Positions 1-11,803 of a stretch of 64,000 bases of DNA are shown piece by piece (position 1 is the first letter of the stretch; every line of letters begins with the position of its first letter). The notes under the pieces are model-generated. The model did no database searches and was not told where the DNA came from. It saw only the letters and a program-made list of their open reading frames with translations. Source of the DNA: Prosthecomicrobium sp. N25 (GTDB lineage: Bacteria; Pseudomonadota; Alphaproteobacteria; Rhizobiales; Ancalomicrobiaceae). The translations under genes were made by a program, and so were the position numbers. The stretch is taken from NCBI RefSeq assembly GCF_037203705.1, contig NZ_JBBCAT010000001.1:1337418-1401417 (forward strand). Direction: 5' to 3'.

Positions 1-21
1 TGCGGCACGTTCGCCGGGGGA

Positions 22-39
22 GCGGGGCCGGAGCCCCGC
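22..39 (-). terminator. GC-rich hairpin just downstream of ppdK
   Basis: A perfect 7-bp stem (GCGGGGC / GCCCCGC) with a CGGA loop lies 3 bases beyond the ppdK stop codon. No U tract follows it on the minus strand, so it may be a weak or factor-assisted terminator, or only a 3' end stabiliser. Confidence 0.35.
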
Positions 40-42
40 CCG

Positions 43-2724
<2,682 letters not shown>

Positions 2725-2941
2725 GTCTCTCTCCGTCACGCGCGGGCCGCGAAGGCGCCCCTGGCCGCTGCAATGCAACGCAACGGTTTCGCTTGCAAGG
2801 GGTTCCGGGATGACCCGGACGCCGGTCCGCAGCCCGCTCCGCCGCGACTTTAAATTATCGAACTTCACAAGCCGACCCAAAACCGCCATCCTGCGGCGCG
2901 AAACGACCTGGGACCGATCCCACGTCCGGAGCACCGCTTTG

Positions 2942-4717
2942 ATGATGCCGACAGTGAAGAACCGCCGCCGTGCCGGGCGGGCCGCGGGCGCCGCGCTCGT
3001 CTACGCCCTCTGCGCGCTGGCCGGGGCCGGGCCCCTCCGGGCCGAGACCAAGCCGAACCAGGATCAGGTCCCCTCCTTCGGCTACGCCACGTCGCTGTCG
3101 GGCAACTACCTCGCCGGCCGGCTCGCCGGCTCGCTGAAAGACATCGAGAGCGCCGCCTCCTATTTCCGCGAGGCCCTGTCGAGCGATCCCGGCAATCAGG
3201 TCCTGATCGAGCGCGCCTTCCCGCTGCTGCTCGCCGACGGGCGAATCCGCGAGGCGCTCCCGCTCGCCACTCGCATCGTCAATCGCGACAAGGGCAACCA
3301 GCTCGCCCGCATGACGCTCGGCGTCGACGCGCTGAAGCGCGGCCAGTTCGACCGGGCCCGCTCGCAATTCTCCCAGATGGCGACCCGTCCGCTCACGGAC
3401 CTGACCGCCGCCATCCTGACCGGCTGGACCTTCACGGCCCAGGGCGACGTGGACCAGGCCCTGAAGACCGTCGACCGCCTGAGCGGTCCGGAATGGTACG
3501 GTGTCTTCAAGAACTTCCACAGCGGCCTGATGGCCGAACTCGGCAACCGCAAGGCCGAATCGGTCAAGCGCCTCGCCGCCGCCTACAAGGCCGACCCCAA
3601 CGCGCTCCGGGTCACCGACGCCCAGGCCCGTTCGCTCGTCCGCCAGGGCAAGATGATCGAGGCGGCCGGCGTCCTCGACAGCTTCGAGAAGGTGATCCCC
3701 GACCACCCGCTCGTCGCCGAGCTGCGCGAGGAGATCACCGCCGGGCGTCAGCCGGGCCTCCTGATCTCCAACGCCCAGTCCGGCGCCGCCGAGCTGCTCT
3801 ACGGTCTCGGCGCCGCCATCGGCCAGGAGGGCGGCGAGGAGATGGCCGCCGTCTACCTGCAGCTCGCCCTCTACCTGGAGCCCAAGACCGAACTGCCGCT
3901 GGTCACGCTCGCCTCCCTGCAGGGCCGGCTGAAGCAGTACGACAAGGCCATAGAGATCCTGGAGCGGGTCACGCCCGCCTCGCGCATCCGGCCCATGGTC
4001 GATATCCAGATCGGCCGCTACTACAATCTGCTCAGCAAGTTCGACGAGGCCCGCAAGCACCTGGAGGCCTCGCTCGCCCGCAATCCGAAGGACGTCGACG
4101 CCACCATGGCGCTCGGCGACGTGCTGCGCGGCAACAAGAAGTTCGCCGAGGCCGCCGAGGTCTACTCCAAGGCCATCGAGCTGATCGGCCCGCCCCAGAA
4201 GAGTGACTGGTCGCTCTTCTACTTCCGCGGCATCTGCTACGAGCGTACCAAGCAGTGGCCCAAGGCGGAGGCCGACTTCAACAAGGCCCTGGAGCTCAAC
4301 CCGAACGAGGCCAACGTCCTCAACTACCTCGGGTACTCCTGGATCGACATGGGGCTGAACCTCGACAAGGGGCTCGATCTGGTCAGGCAGGCGGTGGAGC
4401 TGAAGCCCGACGACGGCTACATCGTCGACAGCCTGGGCTGGGCCTACTACCGCCTCGGCCGCTACGAGGATGCCGTGCGCGAACTGGAGCGGGCGGTCCT
4501 GCTGCGCCCCGAGGATCCGGTCATCAACGACCACCTCGGCGATGCCTACTGGCAGGTCGGCCGCCAGCTCGAGGCGACCTTCCAGTGGCGCCACTCGGTC
4601 GACCTGAAGCCGGAGCCCGAGGACCTGGCGCGGGTCCAGAAGAAGCTCAGGGAGGGCCTGCGCGAGCAGCCGGCCCCGGCGTCCGCCCAGAACGAAGGCG
4701 CCTCGAAGTCCCAGTGA
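2942..4717 (+). CDS. secreted tetratricopeptide repeat protein
   Basis: A 591-residue protein with a basic N-terminus ([11 protein letters not shown]), a hydrophobic stretch and an Ala-rich cleavage region ending near LRAE, so probably exported. The rest is TPR-type helical repeats; the clearest lie in the C-terminal half, for example LEASLARNPKDVDATMALGD, ALELNPNEANVLNYLGYSW and AVELKPDDGYIVDSLGWAYY. TPR arrays are protein-binding scaffolds, and in the periplasm or outer membrane they often serve envelope assembly. The open frame begins further upstream, but ATG at 2942 with a nearby GGAG and a signal peptide right after it is preferred. It converges on the chemotaxis gene downstream with only 12 bp between stops. 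The partner cannot be inferred. Confidence 0.85.
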   Translation: MMPTVKNRRRAGRAAGAALVYALCALAGAGPLRAETKPNQDQVPSFGYATSLSGNYLAGRLAGSLKDIESAASYFREALSSDPGNQVLIERAFPLLLADGRIREALPLATRIVNRDKGNQLARMTLGVDALKRGQFDRARSQFSQMATRPLTDLTAAILTGWTFTAQGDVDQALKTVDRLSGPEWYGVFKNFHSGLMAELGNRKAESVKRLAAAYKADPNALRVTDAQARSLVRQGKMIEAAGVLDSFEKVIPDHPLVAELREEITAGRQPGLLISNAQSGAAELLYGLGAAIGQEGGEEMAAVYLQLALYLEPKTELPLVTLASLQGRLKQYDKAIEILERVTPASRIRPMVDIQIGRYYNLLSKFDEARKHLEASLARNPKDVDATMALGDVLRGNKKFAEAAEVYSKAIELIGPPQKSDWSLFYFRGICYERTKQWPKAEADFNKALELNPNEANVLNYLGYSWIDMGLNLDKGLDLVRQAVELKPDDGYIVDSLGWAYYRLGRYEDAVRELERAVLLRPEDPVINDHLGDAYWQVGRQLEATFQWRHSVDLKPEPEDLARVQKKLREGLREQPAPASAQNEGASKSQ

Positions 4718-4729
4718 GGGTCCCCCGCC

Positions 4730-6469
4730 TCAGGCGGCCCTGACCTGAGCCACGAAGCGATCGATCGTCGACGTCAGCCGGTTCGACTGCTCCTCCAGGT
4801 CGTTGGCCGCGCTTCTGAGCGCCTCCGCCTCCGACGCCGTGCCGTTGGAGGCGTCCGAGACGGCCCCGATATTCTCCATGATGGTGTGCGCGCCGCGCGC
4901 CGCCTCCGCGATGCTGTCAACGATCTGCGCAGTGGCGGACTGCTGGTCGCGGGTGGCCGCGCTGATTTCGGCCGAGATGGCGTCAATCTCGCGGATCGAC
5001 CGGGCCACGGTCTCGATCGAGCCGACCACGTCGTGGGTGGCCGCCTGGACGGAGGCGATCTGGGCCGCGATGTCCTCGGTGGCCTGGGAGGTCTGCTGGG
5101 CCAGCGCCTTCACCTCGGTCGCCACGACGGCGAAGCCGCGTCCCGCCTCGCCAGCCCGCGCCGCCTCGATGGTCGCGTTGAGGGCGAGGAGATTGGTCTG
5201 CGCCGCCACGGCCCGGATCAGGGTCACCACGTCGCTGATCTTCTGCGTGGCGTCCCCGAGCGTCTCCGCCAGCCCGGCCACGTGCCCGACCTCCGCGACC
5301 GCGCGACTCGACATGTCGGAGGAGCGGCTGGTGAAGCCCGAGATCTCGTCGACCGACTGGCGCAGGTGCTCGGCCGCGCTGGAGACGGCCGCGGTGTTCT
5401 TCGACGCCGCCCCGGCCGCCCGGTCGGCGAGGCCGGCCTGATCGGCCGTGCGTCGGGCGATGTCGGACATGGTGCGCGCGTTCGCCTGGACCCGCCCGGC
5501 GGTGCCGCGCAGCGCCGCCGCCACGCTCGAAACGGTCTGCTCCAGCGATTCGGCGAGCCCCGTCGTCAGCCGTCGCCGGTCTTCCGCCTGCGCCATCTCG
5601 GCGGCGATCCGCCGGGCCTCCGTCTCCCGGCCCACCGCGATGGCATCCCGGAACACGCCGAGCGCGTCCGCCATGGTGCCGATCTCGTCGGACCGGTCGC
5701 GATAGGGGATCGGGGCGGCGATGTCGCCCTGCGCCATCGCCGTCATGGCGTCCGTGATCCGGGCGATCGGCCGCACGACCCTGAGCCGAAGCAGGACCAC
5801 GAACCCGGCCAGCAGGCCGACGGAGGCGATGGAGGCGAACAGATTGACGAGGCCGCCGCTGTCGATCGCCGCGTGGATGCCGTCCATGCGCTCCCCGATG
5901 ACCGTGTCGGAAGCCCGCATGTGCTCCTGGGCCTTGGCGGCGAAGCCGGCGAGGTCGAACCGGAAGGCCTCGGTCAGCGCCTTGAAGGGGGCCATCATCT
6001 CGTTGCCGGCCTCGCGGCCGGATACCGCATAGGCCCGCACCATCTCGAGGCCCTGATCCATATAGGCCTCGAAGCTCTGCTCGATGTCCGTCGCGATTCG
6101 CGTGAGTTCCGGGGCCTTCAGGTCCGCCGTCATGGCCTTGGCCTTCGTGATCCTGCCGCGGACCGCCTCGGCCAGGTCTCCGACGCGCCGCCGGCCGGCT
6201 TCCGCGTCGCCCGGTTGTCCGATCGCGACGTCCGTGAAGGCCTCCTGGATCTCCATGATGGTGAGTTGCAGGTCCCCGGCGAGGAGCGCGAAGGGCATCT
6301 CGGTCTGGCGGAGGCGCCCGTAGCGCGCCTCGATGTCGCCCGCCTGCCGGCCGAGGTCGCCGATCAGGGTCCAGGTGAAGAGCGCCAGCCCGATCACGCA
6401 GGTAACGACGAGGCCCGACAGCAGCGCCACCAGGAACCGAAGGGATCTCAGCGTCGATCTTATGGTCAT
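4730..6469 (-). CDS. methyl-accepting chemotaxis protein
   Basis: A transmembrane chemoreceptor that passes ligand signals to CheA/CheW. The 579-residue layout is: TM1 at about residues 10-33, a periplasmic helical sensor of about 170 residues, TM2 at about 205-230, a HAMP domain ([18 protein letters not shown]) and a cytoplasmic signalling domain. The highly conserved hairpin tip reads [20 protein letters not shown]. There is no CheR-binding pentapeptide at the C-terminus, which ends in QVRAA. ATG at 6469 is chosen; a GTG five codons upstream (6484) is possible. No che genes lie in the window, so it would feed an array encoded elsewhere. The ligand is unknown. Confidence 0.93.
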   Translation of the reverse strand: MTIRSTLRSLRFLVALLSGLVVTCVIGLALFTWTLIGDLGRQAGDIEARYGRLRQTEMPFALLAGDLQLTIMEIQEAFTDVAIGQPGDAEAGRRRVGDLAEAVRGRITKAKAMTADLKAPELTRIATDIEQSFEAYMDQGLEMVRAYAVSGREAGNEMMAPFKALTEAFRFDLAGFAAKAQEHMRASDTVIGERMDGIHAAIDSGGLVNLFASIASVGLLAGFVVLLRLRVVRPIARITDAMTAMAQGDIAAPIPYRDRSDEIGTMADALGVFRDAIAVGRETEARRIAAEMAQAEDRRRLTTGLAESLEQTVSSVAAALRGTAGRVQANARTMSDIARRTADQAGLADRAAGAASKNTAAVSSAAEHLRQSVDEISGFTSRSSDMSSRAVAEVGHVAGLAETLGDATQKISDVVTLIRAVAAQTNLLALNATIEAARAGEAGRGFAVVATEVKALAQQTSQATEDIAAQIASVQAATHDVVGSIETVARSIREIDAISAEISAATRDQQSATAQIVDSIAEAARGAHTIMENIGAVSDASNGTASEAEALRSAANDLEEQSNRLTSTIDRFVAQVRAA

Positions 6470-6519
6470 TCTTGCACCCGTCACCCTGTCTGCAGGATCC
6501 GGATGAAGCTTTAAGAACG

Positions 6520-6535
6520 CGTATACTCGGATACG
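6520..6535. promoter_or_regulatory. AT-rich dyad upstream of the chemoreceptor gene
   Basis: The 105-bp gap between the NAD-regulator stop and the chemoreceptor start is AT-rich. It holds an inverted repeat CGTAT-N6-ATACG about 50 bp upstream of the start codon. This is a plausible operator or promoter region; no regulator can be assigned. Confidence 0.25.
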
Positions 6536-6574
6536 AACCGTAAATACACGTAGAAACCTATCAGAATTCCGAAT

Positions 6575-7612
6575 TCAGCCGCGCGTGCCGAGCCGCAGGC
6601 CGGGTGCCGGGCGCTCCTGCAGAACGTCGCGGCGGAACCGGAAGAGCTGCGCCGGCCGGCCGCCCGTCTCGTTGCTGGTCTCGCCGGTGGGCTCGACCAG
6701 GGCCCCTTGCTCGACCAGCCGCCGAAAGTTCTGCTTGTGCAGATGGCGGCCCGAGATGGCCTCCACCGTCCTCTGCAGGTCGGTGAGGGTGAAGGCCTCC
6801 GGCATCAGCTCGAAGACGACGGGGCGATACTTGAGCTTCGCCCGGAGCCGCGAGATGGCGGTCGCCAGGATGCGGCGATGGTCGAACCGCATGGTCAGCC
6901 CGAGCGGGGCGGCAACCGGGCCGACCGGCTGCCGCCCGTCGCGCAGCGCCTCCTCGACGAGCGCGGCTTCGTACAGGAGCTCGTAGCGCTCCAGCACCTT
7001 TTCCTCGTCCCAGGGCGACCCGCCGTCCCCGAAGAAGAGGCGGAGCCGCTCTCGCCGGCCGAGCGCGCCCGTGCCGCTGTGAATCTCCCGGACCTCGGTC
7101 TCGGTCAGGTGTGTCGCGTCGAGCGGCGGGCGGGAACGGGCCGAGCCCGGGTCGGGCCCCGCCGCCGCCCAGGCCCGGAGCGCCGGCAGGATCACCGCGT
7201 CGATGAGCGCGGGTCGGCCCCCGCGCCAGTCCTCCCAGGGGAAGTAGCCGTACCAGGGCCGGAACGCCGCTCCGCTCGCCGCCAGCGCAGGCGCCGCGGC
7301 GGGGGTCGGCCGGGTGAGCGCGAGGTACCCGACCGAGACGACATGAGGTCCCGAATCCCCGGCCCGGGCTAGCCGGCCGCGGTCGCCGAAGGTGTAGAGC
7401 TGCTCGACATAGCCGATCGTCAGGGTGGTCTGGGCGCTGACCCAGGAGCGCAGGCCGATCTCCAGCGTCCGGTGCCGGATCGGATCGAACGGTCCGAACG
7501 GCAGGGCGTCTCCTTCGGAGCCGTCGCGCCCGGTGGCCAGCACGAGCGGGTCGTCGCCCTCGACGGCGACGATGGCCGCGTTGAGGCCGATCTCGATACC
7601 TCCGCCGGTCAT
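6575..7612 (-). CDS. NAD regulator, degenerate Nudix domain plus winged helix (NadQ/NrtR-like)
   Basis: A 345-residue probable repressor of NAD metabolism genes. The N-terminal ~150 residues are Nudix-like, but the catalytic REXXEEXG box is absent; the equivalent region reads GLRSWVSAQTTL. This is typical of Nudix proteins that became ligand sensors. The C-terminal third looks like a winged helix, with LMPEAFTLTDLQRTVEAISG followed by a basic recognition segment HLHKQNFRRLVEQG. The start at MTGGGIEIG overlaps the tyrosine phosphatase stop by 4 bp (ATGA), so it is translationally coupled as the last gene of an HD hydrolase / phosphatase / regulator operon. NadQ and NrtR proteins respond to NAD-related nucleotides; that role here is inference from architecture. 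Confidence 0.8.
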   Translation of the reverse strand: MTGGGIEIGLNAAIVAVEGDDPLVLATGRDGSEGDALPFGPFDPIRHRTLEIGLRSWVSAQTTLTIGYVEQLYTFGDRGRLARAGDSGPHVVSVGYLALTRPTPAAAPALAASGAAFRPWYGYFPWEDWRGGRPALIDAVILPALRAWAAAGPDPGSARSRPPLDATHLTETEVREIHSGTGALGRRERLRLFFGDGGSPWDEEKVLERYELLYEAALVEEALRDGRQPVGPVAAPLGLTMRFDHRRILATAISRLRAKLKYRPVVFELMPEAFTLTDLQRTVEAISGRHLHKQNFRRLVEQGALVEPTGETSNETGGRPAQLFRFRRDVLQERPAPGLRLGTRG

Positions 7613-8130
7613 GCCTCGATCTTCAGCGCCAGCGAGAAGGGATCGCCCTCGAAGGCGTCGCGCCCGCGCCCGATCGCCTCGATGGCCTCCACCATGCGCC
7701 CGCCGCGGCCGAGAATCGGGTCCGCCAGCCGGACCAGCCTCAGGTTCGGGGTCGCGGAGGGCGAGCGTGCCCGGATCTCGCGCGCCAGCGCCTCCTCGTC
7801 CGCATCCGGCATCAGTGTGCAGGCGGCAATGAAGGCCCCGGCGGTCGACCGGCTGATCCCCGCCCAGCAATGGATCACCATCGGATCCGACCGGTCCCAG
7901 TCGCGCACGAAGCGGATCAGCCGGCGCACGTGCTCTTCGCCGGGCGGGATCAGCCCTTCGGTCGGCTCCGTGATGTCGTTGAAGCCGAGGAAGAGGTGGT
8001 TGTCGGCCGGGATGCGCGCCGGGCGCGCGACCGGCGTGCCCGCGTTGATGAGCGTGGCGAGGTGGCTGGCACCGGTCTCCTCGACCGTCAGCGCGACCCG
8101 GGCGAGAGAGCAGACATGAATGGCGGACAT
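7609..8130 (-). CDS. tyrosine/dual-specificity phosphatase family protein
   Basis: A 173-residue cytoplasmic protein with the cysteine-phosphatase signature HCWAGISRST (catalytic Cys and Arg of CX5R) at about residues 87-96 and a DITEP segment upstream that could supply the general acid loop. It would dephosphorylate a protein Tyr/Ser or another phosphoester; the substrate is not evident. The start at MSAIHVCSLARV is preceded by GGAGCCTCCG, a good ribosome binding site; the open frame extends 10 codons further up without support. It overlaps the NAD regulator by 4 bp and follows the HD hydrolase by 49 bp. The conserved pairing suggests a role in nucleotide or NAD homeostasis, but this is inferred from context only. 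Confidence 0.8.
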   Translation of the reverse strand: MSAIHVCSLARVALTVEETGASHLATLINAGTPVARPARIPADNHLFLGFNDITEPTEGLIPPGEEHVRRLIRFVRDWDRSDPMVIHCWAGISRSTAGAFIAACTLMPDADEEALAREIRARSPSATPNLRLVRLADPILGRGGRMVEAIEAIGRGRDAFEGDPFSLALKIEA

Positions 8131-8179
8131 CGGAGGCTCCGGAGGCGGAGCAGGAAACATAGCGGATCCCGCGCCCGTT

Positions 8180-8791
8180 TCATCCCCGTCCGCAGGCCGC
8201 TTCGAGCGCGGCGAAACGCTCCAGGAAGCGCGCCTCCGCGGCGGCCGTCGGCCAGGGCTCCAGCGCCAGCCGCTCGCCGAAGCCGCGCGGCCGCCCGAAG
8301 ATCCGGTCCGCCTCCGCGGCCTTGAAGCCGGCGAGCTCGACGGCCTCGAAATAGGCGGCGACCCGGTCGGCCCGCTTGGCGAGCTTCACGACCGGTTCCG
8401 GCAGCGTGGCGGGCAGGCCGAAGCGGATGTGGATGGCCGCCTGCAGGCGCGCCTCGACCAGCTTGTAGGCGCCGCCGATCACGGCCTTGAAGGGCGAGAT
8501 CATGTCGCCGATCACGTATTCCGGGGCGTCGTGGAGGAGGATGGCCAGCCGCGAGCCGGCCGGCAGCCCCGGCTCGTAGCGCAGCGCGATGTCGTCGACG
8601 AGGATCGAATGCTGCGCGACCGAGAAGGCGTGGTCGCCGGCGGTCTGGCCGTTCCACCGCGCCACGCGGGCCAGTCCGTGGGCGATGTCGGCGATCTCCA
8701 CGTCGAGGGGCGACGGATCGAGGAGATCGAGGCGGCGCCCCGACAGCATGCGCTGCCAGGCGCGCGGGGGATGTCCGGGTCGGTCGGCCAT
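8180..8791 (-). CDS. HD family hydrolase (YfbR-like)
   Basis: A 203-residue metal-dependent phosphohydrolase of the HD superfamily. Metal ligands are visible as a His in AGDHAFSVAQHS, the His-Asp pair in AILLHDAPEYVIGD and a late Asp in KRADRVAAYFEA. This arrangement is that of YfbR-like enzymes, which act on deoxynucleoside 5'-monophosphates. It is probably the first gene of the operon with the tyrosine phosphatase and NAD regulator. Start at MADRPGHPPRA; an internal Met at residue 15 is an alternative. The ribosome binding site is weak. The fold is clear, the exact substrate is not. Confidence 0.82.
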   Translation of the reverse strand: MADRPGHPPRAWQRMLSGRRLDLLDPSPLDVEIADIAHGLARVARWNGQTAGDHAFSVAQHSILVDDIALRYEPGLPAGSRLAILLHDAPEYVIGDMISPFKAVIGGAYKLVEARLQAAIHIRFGLPATLPEPVVKLAKRADRVAAYFEAVELAGFKAAEADRIFGRPRGFGERLALEPWPTAAAEARFLERFAALEAACGRG

Positions 8792-8916
8792 GGAGCGTGG
8801 GGGTTGGAGGGCGTCTCCAGCCTACATAGGCGAGTCGCCGCTCCCCGTAACCCCGCCCCGCCACCGGAGTTCGGGGCGGGGGCTGCCGGCCGCCGGGGGC
8901 GGCGGCCGGCCCGTCG

Positions 8917-10587
8917 TCACGCGGCCCTGACCGCGTCCAGGAAGGTGGCCACCTCGCGCTTCAGCCGGTCGGCCTGGCGTGCCAGCTCGCCCGAGGCGCC
9001 GAGCACCTGACCCGCTCCGGCGCTGGTCTCCTCCGCGGCACGGGTGACGCCCGAGATGTTGAGGCTCACCTCGCTGGTGCCGACCGAGGCCTGCTGGACG
9101 TTGCGGGCGATTTCCTGGGTGGTGGTCGCCTGCCGGTCGACGGAGGCCGCGATCCCGCCCGCGATCTCGTTCATCTGCTGGATGGTCGCCGACACGCTGC
9201 CGATCGCCGTCTCGGCCCGGCTGGTCGAACCCTGGATCTCGGCGATCTGCTGGGCGATCTGCGCCGAGGCCTTGGCGGTCTGGTCGGCGAGGCCCTTGAC
9301 CTCGGCCGCCACCACCGCGAAGCCGCGTCCCGCCTCGCCGGCCCGCGCCGCCTCGATAGTGGCGTTGAGGGCGAGCAGGTTGGTCTGGCCCGCGACGTTG
9401 CCGATCAGGTCGACGATCTCGCCGATCTTCTGGGCGCCCGCGGAGAGCTGCCGCATGAGGTCGACGGTCCCCTGCGCCTCCGCCACGGCCGTGGCGGCGA
9501 TGCGGGTGGAGTGGGAGACCTGCCGGCTGATGTCTTCGACCGATCCGGCCAGGGCCTCGGCGGCCGCCGCGACTGTCCGCACGTTGGAGGACGCCTCCTC
9601 GGACGCCGCCGACACGGCGGTCGACTGGTTGGAGGTCTCCTCCGCGCCGGCCGTGAGGCTCTGCGCCGAGGCCTCGAGTTCCGTGGCCGCCGACGAGACC
9701 GCGCCCACGATCGCCCCCATGGCCTTGTCGAAGTCGCGGACCAGCCGGTCCACCGCCGCCGCGCGCCGGTCGCTCAGCGCCCGCTCCTCGGCCTGTTCGC
9801 GCTCGAGCCGCTCCCGGGCGAGCCCGTTCTCCTTGAACACCGCCACGGCGGCGGCCATGCGGCCGATCTCGTTGGTCTCCTTCGCGCCCGGGATCTCCAC
9901 GGCGAGGTTGCCGCGGGAAAGCTGCGCCATGCTTTCGGTCATCGCCTCGATCGGCCCGATCACGCCCTTGAGCACGACCCGGAACCCGAACACCGCCGCG
10001 ACCGCGCCGGCAAGCGCGAGGGCGGCGAGAAGCGCCAGCATGGTGCGATAGGTTCCCTGCGTCTCCTCGTAGGACTTCTGCGCCTCCTCGACCTGCAGGT
10101 CGACGAGGCGGCCGACCGCCTCGGTGACCGGGTCGATCGTCGGGTAGAGCCGGTCCGTCACGAATCGGGCGAGGCCGGCGGAGTCCTTGGCGGCGATCAG
10201 CCCCTGAAGCTCCGCGATCGGCCCCCGCGCCGCCGTCATGGCGGCCACGGCCTGCCCGGCAAGTGCCTTCTCGCGCCCATCCATGTAGGTCTGCATGTAG
10301 CCGGCCCAGAGCCGCTCGGCGGTGCCGAGGGCATCCGCCATCACCTTGGCGCCCGTCTCGAACGGCACGGTCCCGGCCCGCATCTTGTGGGCATTGTCGA
10401 CGAGGGCCACCGCGTAGGCGTCGCTGACTTGCTTCAGGTCCCGCAGGGGAACCACCCGGTCGGCATAGACCTGGGCAAGGCCGCGCTCGCCCACCCGGGC
10501 CTCGGACCAGGCCATGAAGGACATCGCCAGGAAGCCGCCCGCCAGGATGGACAGCACAGCGATCAATTTGAATTTTAGACTGCTCAT
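8917..10587 (-). CDS. methyl-accepting chemotaxis protein
   Basis: A second chemoreceptor, 556 residues. TM1 spans about residues 7-25, followed by a four-helix-bundle-type periplasmic sensor containing [22 protein letters not shown]2 at about 180-200, a HAMP domain ([17 protein letters not shown]) and the signalling domain with the tip [20 protein letters not shown]. The start ATG at 10587 has GAGG eight bases upstream; an upstream in-frame start adds 10 residues. Like the other receptor it ends in VRAA with no methyltransferase-tethering pentapeptide. The sensor domain differs from that of the receptor at 4.7-6.5 kb, so these are not a recent duplicate pair. Ligand unknown. Confidence 0.93.
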   Translation of the reverse strand: MSSLKFKLIAVLSILAGGFLAMSFMAWSEARVGERGLAQVYADRVVPLRDLKQVSDAYAVALVDNAHKMRAGTVPFETGAKVMADALGTAERLWAGYMQTYMDGREKALAGQAVAAMTAARGPIAELQGLIAAKDSAGLARFVTDRLYPTIDPVTEAVGRLVDLQVEEAQKSYEETQGTYRTMLALLAALALAGAVAAVFGFRVVLKGVIGPIEAMTESMAQLSRGNLAVEIPGAKETNEIGRMAAAVAVFKENGLARERLEREQAEERALSDRRAAAVDRLVRDFDKAMGAIVGAVSSAATELEASAQSLTAGAEETSNQSTAVSAASEEASSNVRTVAAAAEALAGSVEDISRQVSHSTRIAATAVAEAQGTVDLMRQLSAGAQKIGEIVDLIGNVAGQTNLLALNATIEAARAGEAGRGFAVVAAEVKGLADQTAKASAQIAQQIAEIQGSTSRAETAIGSVSATIQQMNEIAGGIAASVDRQATTTQEIARNVQQASVGTSEVSLNISGVTRAAEETSAGAGQVLGASGELARQADRLKREVATFLDAVRAA

Positions 10588-10744
10588 GGTTGGCCTCAGA
10601 TCGCACTTTATGATCATTTTCAGCCAATCTGAGGCATTCGTCTTAACAGTCTCTTGTAGGAATCGACCATGGAACCATAACGGACATTAATGCTTCCGAT
10701 AAGTAAATCACCGGATATGCCCTGCCGGCGGCATTCCTCGTCTT

Positions 10745-10756
10745 CGAAACGTTTCG
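10745..10756. promoter_or_regulatory. perfect 12-bp palindrome
   Basis: CGAAACGTTTCG is a perfect palindrome in the 186-bp gap between ygfZ and the chemoreceptor, about 160 bp upstream of the receptor start. It could be an operator. It has no U tract, so it is not a terminator. Confidence 0.2.
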
Positions 10757-10773
10757 GGCCCGGGAGGCGCCAC

Positions 10774-11661
10774 TCAGTCCTCCGCCGGAGCCGGCCAGCC
10801 GAACTTTACGTAAGCCGGCAGTTCCAGAACGACGTCCACGTCGCCGGCGCGTAGCGACGCCCCGGCCGCCAGCGCGGCGGCGACCCGGTCGGTGCGGACG
10901 AGGGCGAGCCCGCGACCGCCGTCCGTCGACCCGATCTGCCCGACGGGCTTGCCCGCAGCCACGATCTCGCTCCCCGTCGGGGGCAGGGGGGACGCGTCCG
11001 CGCTTCGGGCGGCGACGACGCGCCGTCGGGCCGTGCCCCGGTGCTTCATGCGGCTGACCACCTCCTGTCCGACATAGCAGCCCTTGCCGAAGTCCACGCC
11101 GGCCAGGTCGTCCATGTCGGCGTCGTGCGGAAAGGCATCGCCGTAGGCGAAGTCGGTCCCGCCCTCCGGCACGCCGAGGGCGATCCGGTGCCGGTGCCAT
11201 GAGGCCTCGTCGGCGTGCGAGCCGGGATCTGACGCGGCCAGCACCGCGTCGCGCTCCGCCGCGGTGACGATCGTCCGCCGCCCCAGCGCCGGCAGGCGCG
11301 GATCCTCGAACCCGAATCCCGGCAGGTCGACCGGACCGTCGCCCCAGGCGGCGAGCACCCGCAGGTCGCCGGAGCGGTCGGCGATCTCCACCTTGGCGCG
11401 AAGACGGTAGAAGCGGAGCCGCTTGGCGAAGTCCGCCGCCAGCCGCGCCGGCACGTCGATCAGGAAGCCGTCCGGGGTCCGGACCGCGAGGAAGTCGAAC
11501 AGGATCTTGCCCTGCGGGGTCAGGAGCGCCCCGTACCGGGCGGCCCCGGGCGCCAGGCCCTCCACGTCCGCGGTGACGAGCCCTTGCAGGAACGGCTCCG
11601 CCTCCGGCCCCGTGACCGAGACCACCCCGCGGCCGGTGAGTTCGGCGATGTTCGTCGTCAT
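10774..11661 (-). CDS. ygfZ: YgfZ/GcvT-type folate-binding protein
   Basis: A tetrahydrofolate-dependent helper in maturation or repair of certain [4Fe-4S] enzymes (YgfZ/IBA57 family). The 295-residue product has the family signature KGCYVGQE, with its conserved Cys, near residue 200, and starts with a GcvT-like region (RGVVSVTGPEAEPFLQGLVTADV). Start at MTTNIAEL; the longer open frame upstream runs antisense into pyrC and is not used. It is divergent from pyrC with 142 bp between start codons, a pairing seen in many alphaproteobacteria. Confidence 0.9.
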   Translation of the reverse strand: MTTNIAELTGRGVVSVTGPEAEPFLQGLVTADVEGLAPGAARYGALLTPQGKILFDFLAVRTPDGFLIDVPARLAADFAKRLRFYRLRAKVEIADRSGDLRVLAAWGDGPVDLPGFGFEDPRLPALGRRTIVTAAERDAVLAASDPGSHADEASWHRHRIALGVPEGGTDFAYGDAFPHDADMDDLAGVDFGKGCYVGQEVVSRMKHRGTARRRVVAARSADASPLPPTGSEIVAAGKPVGQIGSTDGGRGLALVRTDRVAAALAAGASLRAGDVDVVLELPAYVKFGWPAPAED

Positions 11662-11803
11662 ACTGCCCCTCCGATGTCCGGGAAGGTAGGTCCCGCTGAC
11701 GTCGGCGGCAACGAGGCGCCTGCGAAATGGGCTTGTGGCTCCGGCGGCCTGCGGGCTATCCACACCCGGAAGCAAGCGCTGCGCCAGCGATCGGGAGCCG
11801 ACC

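Noticed and set aside
8917-10587. The two chemoreceptors as a recent duplication
   Set aside because: Only the signalling tips match closely; sensor domains, membrane segments and linkers are different.
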